DNA of 64,000 nt from positions 1-64,000 of the forward strand of contig NZ_WMLB01000013.1 in NCBI RefSeq assembly GCF_009709675.1. Reading direction: 5' to 3'. Of the stretch, positions 50,704 to 60,993 are shown piece after piece. The DNA is from Agromyces bracchium. GTDB lineage: Bacteria; Actinomycetota; Actinomycetes; Actinomycetales; Microbacteriaceae. The position numbers and the translations under genes were made by a program. Positions within the stretch are counted from its first letter, which is position 1. Each line of letters starts with the position of its first letter. Below the pieces are notes generated by a model. It did no database searches. It saw nothing but the letters and a program-made list of their open reading frames with translations, and had not been told where the DNA came from.

Positions 50704-50997
50704 TCAGCCGCCGGCGAACGGCGGGAGCACGTCGACCTGCGCGCCGATGCGCGTCTCGGGGTCGCGACGCACGACGCCGTCGACGAGGAACGAGCCGTTC
50801 GCGACCACGCGGGCCATCAGGGCGCCGTACCGGTCGACGAGCAGGTCGCGGAGCGTGCCGACCGTCGCCGCGTCGCTGTTCAGCTCCAGGCGCTCCTCCT
50901 CGGCCCCCGCGGCCTCGGCGGCCGCGGCGAAGTAGCGCACGAGCACGGTCGTCGTGCTCGTCGTGCCGGTCGTCGCCGTCGTCGCCGTCTCAGCCAC
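50704..50997 (-). CDS. moaD: Molybdopterin synthase sulfur-carrier subunit
   Basis: The 97-residue ubiquitin-like protein ends in the obligatory Gly-Gly (PPFAGG), which MoeB adenylates and which then carries thiocarboxylate sulfur. The core is [14 protein letters not shown] ... [13 protein letters not shown] ... NGSFLVDG. The N-terminus (residues 2-17) is an odd Thr/Ala stretch, [11 protein letters not shown], not part of the fold; the start may be later. It overlaps the moaA 3' end by 8 nt. Confidence 0.93.
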   Translation of the reverse strand: MAETATTATTGTTSTTTVLVRYFAAAAEAAGAEEERLELNSDAATVGTLRDLLVDRYGALMARVVANGSFLVDGVVRRDPETRIGAQVDVLPPFAGG

Positions 50998-52054
50998 CGA
51001 TGCCTCCCATCGTCCGGAGCGGGCGGACGAAGTCGACGTCGTCGATCCCGTGCCCGGCCTTCTTCGCCCACATCGCCGCCCGCCACACGTCGGCGATCTC
51101 GTCGTCGCCCGCGCCCCCGCGGAGCAGGCCGCGCAGGTCGGTCTCGTCGTCGCCGAACAGGCACGAGCGCACGGACCCCTCCGCTGTGAGCCGGGTCCGG
51201 TCGCACGCCCCGCAGAACGGGCGCGTCACCGACGCGATGATGCCGACGGTCGCCGGGCCGCCGTCGACGAGCCACTCCTCGGCCGGCGCCGCCGGGTCCT
51301 CGCGGCCGACGGGCGTCAGCGCGAAGCGCGCACCGAGCACGCCGAGCAGTTCGTCGGCGTCGACCATGTTCTCGCGGCGCCACGCCTCGTCGGCGTCGAG
51401 CGGCATCTGCTCGATGAAGCGAAGTCGGCACCCGTGCTCGATCGCCCAGGCGAGCAGCTCGGGCGCATCATGCAGGGTCTGCTGCATGAGCACGGCGTTG
51501 ACCTTCAGCGGCCCGAGGCCGGCGCGGTGCGCGCCCGCGATCCCGGCCAGCACGGCGGGGAGGCGGTCGCGCCTGGTCAGCCGGGCGAAGTGCTCGCGGT
51601 CGAGCGTGTCGAGCGAGACGTTGACGCGCGTGAGCCCCGCGTCGCGGAGCGCCTCTGCGCGCTTGTCGAGGCCGATGCCGTTCGTCGTGAGCGCGAGCGG
51701 CGTGCCGGGTGCGGCCTCGGCACTGCGGCGGATGATCTCGACGAGGTCGCCCCGCGTGAGGGGCTCGCCGCCGGTGAAGCGCACCTCGCGGACGCCGAGG
51801 TCGCGCACCGCGATGCCGACGAGCCGGCCGATTTCGTCGGCGGAGAGGAGTTCGTCGCGCGGGATGACGGGCAGGCCCTCGGCCGGCATGCAGTACGTGC
51901 AGCGCAGCGAGCACGCCGAGGTGATCGAGATGCGGAGGTCGTGCGCCACCCGGCCGAAGCGGTCGACGAGCCCCGGGACATCCGGCCTGCCCTCGATCGA
52001 CGGCACGCCGCCGCCCCGGCGGACGGCCGGGATGCCGAGCGCGATGGCAGCCAT
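50990..52054 (-). CDS. moaA: GTP 3',8-cyclase
   Basis: MoaA is a radical-SAM enzyme that starts Mo-cofactor synthesis from GTP. The 354-residue protein has the N-terminal cluster motif CSLRCTYC, the GGEPL motif ([12 protein letters not shown]), the C-terminal second cluster CGACDRTRL ... SVRSC, and the functional C-terminal Gly-Gly (MGGIGG) needed for activity. The first Met at 52054 is kept, although a shorter start is possible. The gene overlaps moaD by 8 nt. Confidence 0.96.
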   Translation of the reverse strand: MAAIALGIPAVRRGGGVPSIEGRPDVPGLVDRFGRVAHDLRISITSACSLRCTYCMPAEGLPVIPRDELLSADEIGRLVGIAVRDLGVREVRFTGGEPLTRGDLVEIIRRSAEAAPGTPLALTTNGIGLDKRAEALRDAGLTRVNVSLDTLDREHFARLTRRDRLPAVLAGIAGAHRAGLGPLKVNAVLMQQTLHDAPELLAWAIEHGCRLRFIEQMPLDADEAWRRENMVDADELLGVLGARFALTPVGREDPAAPAEEWLVDGGPATVGIIASVTRPFCGACDRTRLTAEGSVRSCLFGDDETDLRGLLRGGAGDDEIADVWRAAMWAKKAGHGIDDVDFVRPLRTMGGIGG

Positions 52055-52181
52055 GCACCAACCCTACGCACCGGATCGGCGGGCGGGGCCGGTGGGACGT
52101 TTCGTGAAGGTGACGAACCCGCCTACCCGGTGACATCCGCCCCTCGCCTCACTATCGTGAGACCGTCGGGGAGGGGGCGCC

Positions 52182-52775
52182 ATGTCGTTCATCACCAGGG
52201 GATTCACCGGTCGCGGGCGTGAACGGGACGACCGACTACCGCCAGGACAGACGCTCGTCGGCGACTTCCCGGTGCTGTCGGCGGGCCCGACACCCGACAT
52301 CGACACCGCCGACTGGGAGTTCACGATCCGCACCGAGTCGGGCGCGCAGCACTCGTGGAACTGGGACCAGTTGATGGCCCTGCCGATCGAAGACGTCACG
52401 ACCGACATCCACTGCGTCACGCACTGGTCGAAGCTGGGCACCGGATGGCGCGGGGTCGCCCTCGACACGCTGTTCGAGGGCGTCGACACCGACTACGCGT
52501 ACACGATGGCGCACAGCTACGGCGGCTACACGACGAATGTGCCGCTCGACGACCTGCTCGACGGCAAGGCGTGGATCGCGTTCGAGTTCGACGGCGAACC
52601 GCTCGACCCCGAGCACGGCGGCCCGGCCAGGCTGCTCGTGCCGCACCTCTACTTCTGGAAGAGCGCGAAGTGGGTACGCGGCCTCGTGATGATGGAGGAC
52701 GACGAGCCCGGCTTCTGGGAGCAGAACGGGTACCACCTGCGGGGCGACCCGTGGAAGGAGGAGCGGTACTGGTGA
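52182..52775 (+). CDS. Sulfite-oxidase-like molybdopterin-dependent oxidoreductase (YuiH-like)
   Basis: This 197-residue protein contains only the Mo-binding SUOX fold, without a dimerisation or heme domain, like B. subtilis YuiH and the MsrP core. The Mo-ligating Cys is in TDIHCVTHWS (about residue 78), and AHSYGGYTTNVPLDD and LLVPHLYFWKSAKWVRGL are the family's substrate-pocket stretches. The signal peptide that MsrP has is lacking, so it is probably cytoplasmic. It is directly coupled (4-nt overlap) to the next gene, a ferredoxin-NADP-type reductase that may supply electrons. Its substrate is unknown. GGGAGGGGGCGCC provides a ribosome site. Confidence 0.88.
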   Translation: MSFITRGFTGRGRERDDRLPPGQTLVGDFPVLSAGPTPDIDTADWEFTIRTESGAQHSWNWDQLMALPIEDVTTDIHCVTHWSKLGTGWRGVALDTLFEGVDTDYAYTMAHSYGGYTTNVPLDDLLDGKAWIAFEFDGEPLDPEHGGPARLLVPHLYFWKSAKWVRGLVMMEDDEPGFWEQNGYHLRGDPWKEERYW

Positions 52776-53566
52776 GCGATTCGCCCACCGTGCCGACGGC
52801 GTCGGCCGTGCCGACGGCGCCGACCGTGCCGCGCGCGGGCTGGCACGTCGCGACCGTCTCTCGCACCAGGCGCGAGACGCCGAGCGCCGCCCGGCTCGAA
52901 CTCGACGTCGACGGATGGCCCGGCAACGCGGCCGGGCAGCACCTCGACGTGCGGCTGACCGCCGAGGACGGTTACACGGCGACGCGGTCGTACTCGATCG
53001 CGTCGTCGGGCGACGGCTCGCGGGTCGTGCTCGCGGTCGACGAACTGCCCGACGGGGAGGTGTCGCCGTTCCTCGTCGAGGCGGTGCGCGCCGGGGACAT
53101 GCTCGAGGTGCACGGGCCGCTCGGCGCGTTCTTCGTGTGGCGGCCGGAGGCGAACGGCGGCGCTGCGCGCCCGGTGCAGCTCATCGCGGGCGGGTCGGGC
53201 ATCGTGCCGTTGTTCGCGATGGCGCAGGCGCATGCGAATGCCGACGATCCGACGCCGTTCCGGATGCTGTACGCGGTGCGCACGCCCGATGACGTGTACT
53301 TCGCCGACGAACTGGCGGCGCTCTCGGCGGCGCAGGCACCCTTCCGGCTCGATTTCGTCTACTCCCGGCGTGCGCCCGACGGCTGGTCGGCACCACCCGG
53401 CCGGATCACGCGCGAGCAGCTCGAGGCGGCGGTGATCCCGGCCGCCGATCGACCCGTCGTGTTCGTCTGCGGCTCGACGGGCTTCGTCGAGCGGGTCGCC
53501 TCATGGCTCATCGAGCTCGGGCACGACCCCCGAGACATCCGCACCGAGCGATTCGGAGGCACCTGA
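52772..53566 (+). CDS. FAD-binding oxidoreductase (ferredoxin reductase-type)
   Basis: The 264-residue protein is a two-domain FNR family member: FAD-binding barrel (RSYSIASS, FAD motif RxYS; GPLGAFFVW) and NAD(P) domain (GGSGIVPLFAMAQ, FVCGSTGFVE). There is no 2Fe-2S ferredoxin domain, so an external carrier or the coupled Mo protein takes the electrons. The Thr/Pro-rich N-terminus (residues 1-22) is probably disordered. The GTG start overlaps the Mo protein stop by 4 nt; the DUF6510 gene follows with 1-nt overlap. Confidence 0.9.
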   Translation: MSDSPTVPTASAVPTAPTVPRAGWHVATVSRTRRETPSAARLELDVDGWPGNAAGQHLDVRLTAEDGYTATRSYSIASSGDGSRVVLAVDELPDGEVSPFLVEAVRAGDMLEVHGPLGAFFVWRPEANGGAARPVQLIAGGSGIVPLFAMAQAHANADDPTPFRMLYAVRTPDDVYFADELAALSAAQAPFRLDFVYSRRAPDGWSAPPGRITREQLEAAVIPAADRPVVFVCGSTGFVERVASWLIELGHDPRDIRTERFGGT

Positions 53567-53823
53567 TGACCGGCCACGTCGACGGCAACGCGATCGCCGG
53601 ACCGCTCGCCGACTTCTTCTCGTTCGATGTCACGATGGCGACCGGCCGTTGTCGCGCATGCGGCACGGTCGCGGAGCTCGCCCGGGCGATGGTCTACATC
53701 AGCGGCGCGGGCACGGTCGTGCGGTGCTCGACGTGCGACCACGTGCTCGCGGTGCTCGTCGACACGGGCGAGCGGGCGTGGATCGACTTCGGCGGTGTGA
53801 CCGCGATCGAGGTGCGCCGCTAG
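53566..53823 (+). CDS. DUF6510 zinc-ribbon protein
   Basis: This 85-residue protein has two CxxC knuckles (Cys29/Cys32 and Cys54/Cys57), a rubredoxin- or zinc-ribbon-like layout, and matches the short DUF6510 group typically found beside YuiH-like Mo proteins. It could carry electrons if it binds iron, or be a structural zinc protein. It overlaps the reductase stop by 1 nt, completing a three-gene operon. Confidence 0.85.
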   Translation: MTGHVDGNAIAGPLADFFSFDVTMATGRCRACGTVAELARAMVYISGAGTVVRCSTCDHVLAVLVDTGERAWIDFGGVTAIEVRR

Positions 53824-53909
53824 CTGGTGCTGCCGGTCGCGTCTTCGCCGGGCGAGGCCTTTAGCCGAACCGGGGCCGTCGCATCGTGAGGCCCGCGCTG
53901 TGCGCGTCG

Positions 53910-54584
53910 TTACGCGGCGGCTCGGAGGGGTTCGAGGGCGGCGAGTATGAGGTCGAGACCGAAGATGAACTCGTCCGCCGGGTCGAAGCCGGCCGTGACG
54001 AGCGCTCCGGCGGATTCCTTGAGGTGGGGGAACTCCTCAGGCGGGAGCTGGGGCAGGTAGACGTCCTCAGTGATGTCCGCGAACTCATCCACGGTGTCGA
54101 ACGGCAGGCTGGCTTCCTGCAGGGCGAAACCGTAGACGTAGCTGTCGAGCAACCAGTTGGCGTGCGTCGCCATCGAGACCGTGAAGCCGGCCGTTCGCAG
54201 GCAGGCGAGGACCGCTTCGTGATGGCGGAGGTTCGCGGGTCCAGGTGAGGTCCGCGACTCCATCAGGCCGATCGCCCACGGATGGCGTGCGAGCACCTGT
54301 CGAGCGGATGCCGCCCGGCGTCGCATCTCCGACTGCCAGTCGGACCCTTCGCGGGGGAGCTCGATCTCGTCGAACACGACGTCGACCATCGCGTCCAGCA
54401 ACTCCTCCTTGTTCGCCACGTAGTGGTAGAGCGACATCGCCCCCGCGCCGAGCGTGCGAGCGAGCTGGCGCATGCTCATCCCCTCGGCGCCCTCGCGGTC
54501 GGCCAGCCGGATCGCCTCGATCACCACCAGCTGCTTGCTCAGGGCCGCGCCTGAGGCGACCTGGCGATGTTCCCTCGCAGACAC
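53910..54584 (-). CDS. TetR-family transcriptional repressor
   Basis: The 224-residue protein has a TetR helix-turn-helix (residues 20-65, MSMRQLARTLGAGAMSLYHYV) and a TetR C-terminal ligand domain. The GTG start at 54584 has GGAGAG upstream. It is divergent from a membrane protein gene at 54750, and the gap holds three copies of a GTACAGCGTAC-type palindrome, which are almost certainly its operators. The inducer is unknown. Confidence 0.92.
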   Translation of the reverse strand: MSAREHRQVASGAALSKQLVVIEAIRLADREGAEGMSMRQLARTLGAGAMSLYHYVANKEELLDAMVDVVFDEIELPREGSDWQSEMRRRAASARQVLARHPWAIGLMESRTSPGPANLRHHEAVLACLRTAGFTVSMATHANWLLDSYVYGFALQEASLPFDTVDEFADITEDVYLPQLPPEEFPHLKESAGALVTAGFDPADEFIFGLDLILAALEPLRAAA

Positions 54585-54605
54585 GGCTCTCCTCGCTCGA
54601 ACGGC

Positions 54606-54660
54606 TTGACAATCGTACAGCGTACGAGCGATAGTACAGCGTACGACGTACGGTGTACGA
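54606..54660. promoter_or_regulatory. Promoter with three TetR-type palindromes
   Basis: TCGTACAGCGTACGA (54613-54627, perfect arms), TAGTACAGCGTACGA (54632-54646, one mismatch) and ACGTACGGTGTACGA (54646-54660) form a cluster of three sites. TTGACA (54606-54611) and GATAGT (54630-54635) with an 18-bp gap make a rightward promoter for the gene at 54750, with the first palindrome between -35 and -10. The site also lies 22 bp upstream of the TetR start. Confidence 0.75.
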
Positions 54661-54749
54661 ACCAGCGGGAGTCATGCGGCCCGTTCGCTCGCACGCCCGG
54701 CCCGCCGCCGCTCCGGCGGACGGACCGCTCATCTCGAAAGGACGCACCG

Positions 54750-55241
54750 ATGACCGACCGAACGAACACCCCGAACCCGCTCGACACCCCGCCCATCCCG
54801 GTGCAGGCCAAGCTCGCCGCCGCGTGGACGAGCTTCATGTTCCTCTACCTCTACGTGGACTACCTCCACCTGTACCGGCCCGGCACCATGGACGGCATCC
54901 TCGCGGGCGTCGTCTTCGAGTTCGACGTCAGCCCGCCGCTGCTGACCGCGTTCCTCGCGTTGGTCTCGATCCCGGCCCTGATGGTGATGCTCTCCATGAC
55001 GCTCCCCGCCCGGCTGAACCGCGCCACGAACCTCGTCGTGGCATCGCTGTACATCCCCGTCACGGCGTTCAACGCGGTCGGCGAGACCTGGGACTGGGCC
55101 GCCTTCTACGGCCTCTCCATCGGACTCGAATTGCTGCTCCTGGCGTTCATCCTGCGCTCCGCCTGGATGTGGTCCCGTACCACTGCCGCCCCGGGGAGTC
55201 GGGCACGCCGCGATGTCGAAGCACCTCGCCCGACTGCATGA
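54750..55241 (+). CDS. Four-helix membrane protein controlled by TetR (DUF6326-like)
   Basis: The 163-residue protein has four predicted membrane segments (about residues 24-44, 62-84, 91-112, 118-140), a short polar N-terminus and a basic C-terminal tail. It resembles small DUF6326-type proteins, but I am not certain of the family. Its promoter is overlapped by TetR palindromes, so it is probably induced by a compound that releases the repressor, which hints at a transport or membrane-stress role. Confidence 0.75.
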   Translation: MTDRTNTPNPLDTPPIPVQAKLAAAWTSFMFLYLYVDYLHLYRPGTMDGILAGVVFEFDVSPPLLTAFLALVSIPALMVMLSMTLPARLNRATNLVVASLYIPVTAFNAVGETWDWAAFYGLSIGLELLLLAFILRSAWMWSRTTAAPGSRARRDVEAPRPTA

Positions 55242-55269
55242 CCTGAACATCGGTGGATACGATTCCGAG

Positions 55270-55719
55270 ATGGAATCCGGGGTCGTGCTCGAGGAGACCG
55301 TGGCGTCCGATCCGCGCGTGCGTGAGCTCGTGGCGGAGCAGGAGGCCGAGGTGATGGCTCGCTACGACGAGACCGATCCAGGACCGGGCGCGTCGCCCGA
55401 CAGTCCGGCCGTCGTGGTCATGGATCACGGCCGTCCGGTGGGGTGCGTTCTGGTGTCGCTCCACCGGGACTTCGCGGAGATCAAGCGGATGTTCGTCGCG
55501 CCGGCCGCGCGCGGCCGAGGGCTCAGCCGGTTGCTGCTCGAGCGAGCGGAAGTGATCGCTGCGGCCCGCGGCGTGCGGGTCCTGCGACTGGAGACCGGCC
55601 TGGCTCAACCCGAGGCGATGGCCCTGTACAGCCGCTCGGGCTATTCACCCATTCCCTGCTACGGCTACTGGAAGGACGACCCGGATGTGCGCTGCTACGA
55701 GAAGTCATTGACGCCCTGA
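55270..55719 (+). CDS. GNAT-family N-acetyltransferase
   Basis: This 149-residue protein has a GNAT fold: VVVMDHGRPVGCVLVSL, the acetyl-CoA loop VAPAARGRGLSRLLLERAE, LRLETGLAQPEAMALYSRSGYSP and CYEKSL. The ATG at 55270 is chosen; an in-frame ATG at 55213 would overlap the previous gene by 29 nt, and neither has a strong ribosome site. The substrate is unknown. Confidence 0.82.
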   Translation: MESGVVLEETVASDPRVRELVAEQEAEVMARYDETDPGPGASPDSPAVVVMDHGRPVGCVLVSLHRDFAEIKRMFVAPAARGRGLSRLLLERAEVIAAARGVRVLRLETGLAQPEAMALYSRSGYSPIPCYGYWKDDPDVRCYEKSLTP

Positions 55720-55841
55720 GGCTTCCGACGAGCGGCCGACCCGAACGACCCCGTCGAACGGCTTGCGCGGTTCACTCTTCCACCTGGACCGAGATGGACG
55801 GGCTGCCCTCGGAATCGTCGATCAGATCACTGAACGCGATC

Positions 55842-55896
55842 AGGGAGAAAAGGAGAACTGAACCACCTTTCTCCCCATCCGAAGAGCCGATCCCTC
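55842..55896. repeat. Hairpin repeat, copy 2
   Basis: AGGGAGAAAAGGAGAAC ... ACCACCTTTCTCCCC ... GATCCCTC repeats the element at 32729-32784. The same stem is formed: GGGAGAAAAGG (55843-55853) with CCTTTCTCCC (55865-55874). It lies in a 223-bp gap (55720-55942) between the acetyltransferase and the small gene at 55943, which is otherwise empty of recognisable features. Confidence 0.6.
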
Positions 55897-55942
55897 AGCG
55901 CGATTGCGGTGCGAGCTTGACCGAAAGCCGAACGGAGCATCG

Positions 55943-56095
55943 ATGGAGATCGTCATCGTCGTAGTCGGGATCGCTGTGGGCGGGCTCGCTCGGATCCTGA
56001 CACCCCGGGACCGTCGGAACTCCCAGGGGTTGGATCACGCCGCGGACGCCTCGCACGCTGAGGCGACGATCGTTGCCTTCGCGCTCGGCGCGTGA
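55943..56095 (+). CDS. Short membrane protein, possible GlsB/YeaQ remnant
   Basis: This 50-residue frame starts with a hydrophobic helix (IVIVVVGIAVGGLARILTP, residues 3-21) that resembles the first helix of GlsB/YeaQ transglycosylase-associated proteins (ARxLxP). It then becomes polar and ends early, where the family has two more helices. CGGAGC precedes ATG 55943. It may be a broken copy or a genuine short protein. Confidence 0.35.
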   Translation: MEIVIVVVGIAVGGLARILTPRDRRNSQGLDHAADASHAEATIVAFALGA

Positions 56096-56217
56096 GACCG
56101 TCGAGCGTGGATTCGTTCGTCGTGTGGAACAGCTTGGCCTTCGGAGGCGCTGCAGTCGCCGTGGCAGGGGTCGTGGCTCTGGCCATGTGGGTCCGTAGCC
56201 GCAAACGCCAGTCCTGA
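56092..56217 (+). CDS. Single-helix small peptide, unknown
   Basis: A 41-codon frame starts at GTG 56092, overlapping the preceding stop by 4 nt (GTGA). It encodes a short polar N-terminus, one hydrophobic helix (LAFGGAAVAVAGVVALAMWV) and a basic end (RSRKRQS). The layout suits a small membrane peptide (type I, positive-inside). It is too short to be certain, and the link to the preceding 50-aa frame is only positional. Confidence 0.35.
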   Translation: MRPSSVDSFVVWNSLAFGGAAVAVAGVVALAMWVRSRKRQS

Positions 56218-56272
56218 CGGGATCCCTCACCGTATCTCCGAGCAACAACATCGCGGTGGGACACTGGTGGTC

Positions 56273-56716
56273 GTGACTGTCGAGTTCGAGTGCGAGACGC
56301 ACGTGCCCGTCGGCGCGCGGGAGACATTCGATCGCTCTCGGAGCATCGACCTTCACATGGCGTCCATGTCCGCATCGCGCGAGCGCGCGATCGCCGGTGT
56401 CACGGCCGGACTGATCGGCGAAGGCGAAGAGGTCACCTGGCGGGCATGGCATTTCGGGGTGCCGATCAGCATGACCAGCCGCATCACCGCGATGACGGAA
56501 CCGGAGTACTTCGTCGACGAGCAGGTGCGTGGCCCGTTTCGCTCGTTCCGGCACGTGCACGAATTCCGACCGGACGGGTCCGGCACGCTCATGATCGATC
56601 GCGTGAAGTTCGACGCACCACTCGGACTGCTCGGCACGATGGCGGAACTGGTGATCGGGCCCTACCTGCGACGTCTCATCGAGAAGCGCAACGCTCACAT
56701 CGCGGCAACGGACTGA
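56273..56716 (+). CDS. SRPBCC-family protein
   Basis: This 147-residue protein has the START/SRPBCC ligand-binding fold pattern: a starting strand VEFECETHVPVGARETF, HMASM, a central FGVPISMTSRITAMTEPEYFVDEQVRGPFRSFRHVHEF and the long C-terminal helix (YLRRLIEKRNAHIA). Several GTG starts are clustered at 56267-56273; I use 56273. The likely role is hydrophobic ligand binding or hydrolysis, with unknown substrate. Confidence 0.8.
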   Translation: MTVEFECETHVPVGARETFDRSRSIDLHMASMSASRERAIAGVTAGLIGEGEEVTWRAWHFGVPISMTSRITAMTEPEYFVDEQVRGPFRSFRHVHEFRPDGSGTLMIDRVKFDAPLGLLGTMAELVIGPYLRRLIEKRNAHIAATD

Positions 56717-56823
56717 TCGCTCAGGATCAGACACCGGTCACGGTGCGGAGTGGACAGGGGGCACTCATCGAGGCCCAGGTATGCCTTGTCGGTCCCGCGC
56801 CGAGACGGTCCCGCAGCGAAGTT

Positions 56824-56876
56824 GTCGTCACCATTTGCGGGTGCACGATCCCCAACACCCCGCCAATACTGACGAC
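56824..56876. repeat. Imperfect inverted repeat
   Basis: GTCGTCACCATTTGCGGGTG (56824-56843) and its partner (56856-56876, CACCCCGCCAATACTGACGAC read on the plus strand) are complementary at about 16 of 20 positions, around a 12-nt loop. It sits in the 239-bp gap 56717-56955 after the SRPBCC gene. It may be a terminator for that gene or a binding site; nothing else is visible in the gap. Confidence 0.4.
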
Positions 56877-56955
56877 ACCCCGCCCGCCAAGTGGAACGCT
56901 CGAGCGAAGGCATCGGCGCGCCGGTGCGACGGCATGACCGTGCCACACTGGCCGG

Positions 56956-57252
56956 ATGTGGATCGCGTGGATCGAGTTCGATCTCCTGCTCGGCGACGTG
57001 CATTCGCTCAAGGAGAAGCGGAGCGTGCTCCGCCCGGTCATCGCCGAGCTGCGGCGCGCGACCGAGGCATCCGTCGCCGAAGTCGGCGAGCACGACCTGC
57101 ATCGGCGCGGGGTCATCGGGCTGGGCGTGGTCGCCGGTGACGCCGGCCACGCGAACGATGTGCTCGACCGCGCCGAGCGGCTCGTCGCAGCGCGCCCGGA
57201 ATTCACCCTCCTGTCCGCGCGACGCGGACTGCGGCGCAGCGACGACGACTGA
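56956..57252 (+). CDS. DUF503 family protein
   Basis: This 98-residue protein matches DUF503 (YlxP-like): it has LEFDLLL-type strand 1 (AWIEFDLLLGDVHSLKEKRSVLRPVIAELR), SVAEVGEHDLHRRGVIGLGVVAGDAGHAN and the RAERLVAARPEFTLL helix. YlxP-type proteins are encoded beside infB/rbfA in many bacteria and may help ribosome or translation-factor handling, but here the gene is alone. A leaderless-type CACACT lies 6 nt upstream of the start. Confidence 0.88.
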   Translation: MWIAWIEFDLLLGDVHSLKEKRSVLRPVIAELRRATEASVAEVGEHDLHRRGVIGLGVVAGDAGHANDVLDRAERLVAARPEFTLLSARRGLRRSDDD

Positions 57253-57274
57253 TCCGGTGGCGCCCCGCGCCGCC

Positions 57275-57901
57275 TCACCTGAGCGTCGACGCGACGCCGA
57301 TCCACCAGACCGGGAACGCCAGCCACGCCAGGCCGCCGACCACTCCCGCGACGACGTAGAGCGTCGCCTGCACGCTCGATCCGGCTCCGGTCGCGTACCC
57401 GACCACGCCGAGGATCCCGCCCACCACGAGCGCGACGACCATGGCGACGGCGAGCGTCGCGATCCAGCCCGGAACGAGCCCCGCGTCCTGCGCGAGGCTC
57501 CCGGCGAAGGCCGCCCAGGCGAACGCCACGACCGTTGCGCCGAGCGACACGATCGCCTGCAGCTGCAGGCCCGCCACCCCGGCCAGCATGAACAGCGTGA
57601 CGATCGCGATCGCCGCGGCGCCGACGCATGCGGCCACCGTGAGCGCCCACATCCACGGGCCGGCCGCGACGTACCTGGCGAGCAGCACCATCGCGACGAT
57701 CCACGGCACGGCACCGATGACCGCCAGCCAGTCGTTCACCGGGCCGAGCCACGACCACCGCGACTGCGGCGTCGAGAACGGCGTCGCGAGCAGGAAGAAC
57801 AGCGCGAGCGCGATCAACGCCGCGAGGCTGACGAACCCCTGCAGGCCGGCCCAGATGCGCACCTGCTCCGCATCGACGGCCCGCTCGATGGCGACCTCCA
57901 T
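57275..57901 (-). CDS. Polytopic membrane protein, unknown function
   Basis: The 208-residue protein is hydrophobic with about six helices and an Ala/Val-rich composition; the N-terminus (MEVAIERAVDAEQVRIW) is cytoplasmic. I take ATG 57901 because GGAGGTGGG precedes it; the GTG at 57910 would overlap that ribosome site. No family is recognised. It converges on the DUF503 gene with 22 bp between, and lies downstream of hutI with 96 bp in the same direction. Confidence 0.7.
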   Translation of the reverse strand: MEVAIERAVDAEQVRIWAGLQGFVSLAALIALALFFLLATPFSTPQSRWSWLGPVNDWLAVIGAVPWIVAMVLLARYVAAGPWMWALTVAACVGAAAIAIVTLFMLAGVAGLQLQAIVSLGATVVAFAWAAFAGSLAQDAGLVPGWIATLAVAMVVALVVGGILGVVGYATGAGSSVQATLYVVAGVVGGLAWLAFPVWWIGVASTLR

Positions 57902-57997
57902 GATTCCCACCTCCGGTGAGACTCACCCGTGTCCATGCTCCTCCCGAAGCGGGCGCATGTCACGCCCACCGCGTGGGCGACGAGCGGATGCCGCGGC

Positions 57998-59271
57998 TCA
58001 CGCCACGCGCACGCCGTCCTTCCACGTCTCCGCGACGAGCGGCACGCCGGGTCGGTACGCGAGGTGCACGTGGCTCGGCGCATCGAGCACGGCGAGGTCG
58101 GCACGGGAACCCGGGCGGAGCGCGCCGACGTCCGTGCGCCGCAGCGCGGCCGCACCGCCGGCGGTCGAAGCCCACACGGCCTCGGCCGGCGTCATGCCCA
58201 TGTCGCGCACCGCGACCGCGACGCAGAACGGCATCGAACTCGTGAAGCTCGACCCGGGATTGCAGTCGCTCGCGAGCGCGACGGTCACGCCGGCGTCGAT
58301 GAGTCGGCGCGCGTCGGGGTAGGGCTGGCGGGTCGAGAACTCGACGCCCGGCAGCAGGGTCGCGACGGTCGACGAGCCGGCGAGGGCCGCGACATCCGCG
58401 TCGGTGAGGTACGTGCAGTGGTCGACGGATGCCGCGTCGAGCTCGACGGCGAGCCGGACGCCCGGACCCTCGCCGAGCTGGTTGCCGTGCACGCGCACGC
58501 CGAGCCCGGCCGCACGGCCGGCCTCGAGCACGCGCCGCGACTGCGCCTCGGTGAACGCGCCGCGCTCGCAGAATGCATCGACCCAGCGGGAATGCGGCGC
58601 GCACGCCTCGAGCATCTCGCCGATGACCACGTCGACGTACGCGTCGGCGCCGGGCCCCTCGGGCTCGCGGAACTCGAACGGAACAACATGCGCGCCGAGG
58701 AATGTGACCTCGTCGGTCACCTCGGCCGCGAGCCGAGCCAGCCGAGCCTCGTCGGCCACGCTGAGCCCGTATCCCGTCTTGATCTCGAACGTCGTCGTGC
58801 CCTGGCGCCGCAGCTCGCCGACGAAACCGAGAAGACGCGCGCGCAGCTCGTCGTCGGTCGCCCGACGCGTGGCCGCGACGGTCGAGCGGATGCCGCCGGC
58901 TGAATATGCACGTCCGGCCATACGAGCCGCGAACTCCTCGGCGCGGTCGCCGCCGAACACGAGGTGCGTGTGGCTGTCGACGAAGCCTGGGATGACCGCC
59001 CGGCCGCCGAGGTCGACGACCTCGACGTCCGCGTCCCACGCGGTGCGATGCTCGTCGCCGTCGAGGCGGTCCTCGCGCTCGTGCCGGGCTTCGTCGGCGT
59101 GCGACGGCGCGTGCGCGGCAGGTCCGACCCACACGATGCGGCCCTCGTCCACGAGGACGGCCGCATCGTGGACGATGCCGAGCGGACCGCCGTCGCGTCC
59201 GTCGGCCGGGTCGTTGGTGACGAGCTCGCCGATGTTCGTCAGGAGCATCCGCCGCACCGCACCGCCGTCCG

Positions 59272-59275
<4 letters not shown>
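57998..59275 (-). CDS. hutI: Imidazolonepropionase
   Basis: HutI opens imidazolonepropionate to formiminoglutamate, the third step of histidine degradation. The 425-residue amidohydrolase has metal ligands in [12 protein letters not shown] (HTH), HGNQLGEG and the late Asp in [10 protein letters not shown]; the binding residues EIKTGYG and ATLLPGVEF also match. It overlaps hutU by 4 nt. Acidic residues (about 60-75) form an extra hydrophilic loop. Confidence 0.96.
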
Positions 59276-60993
<1,718 letters not shown>

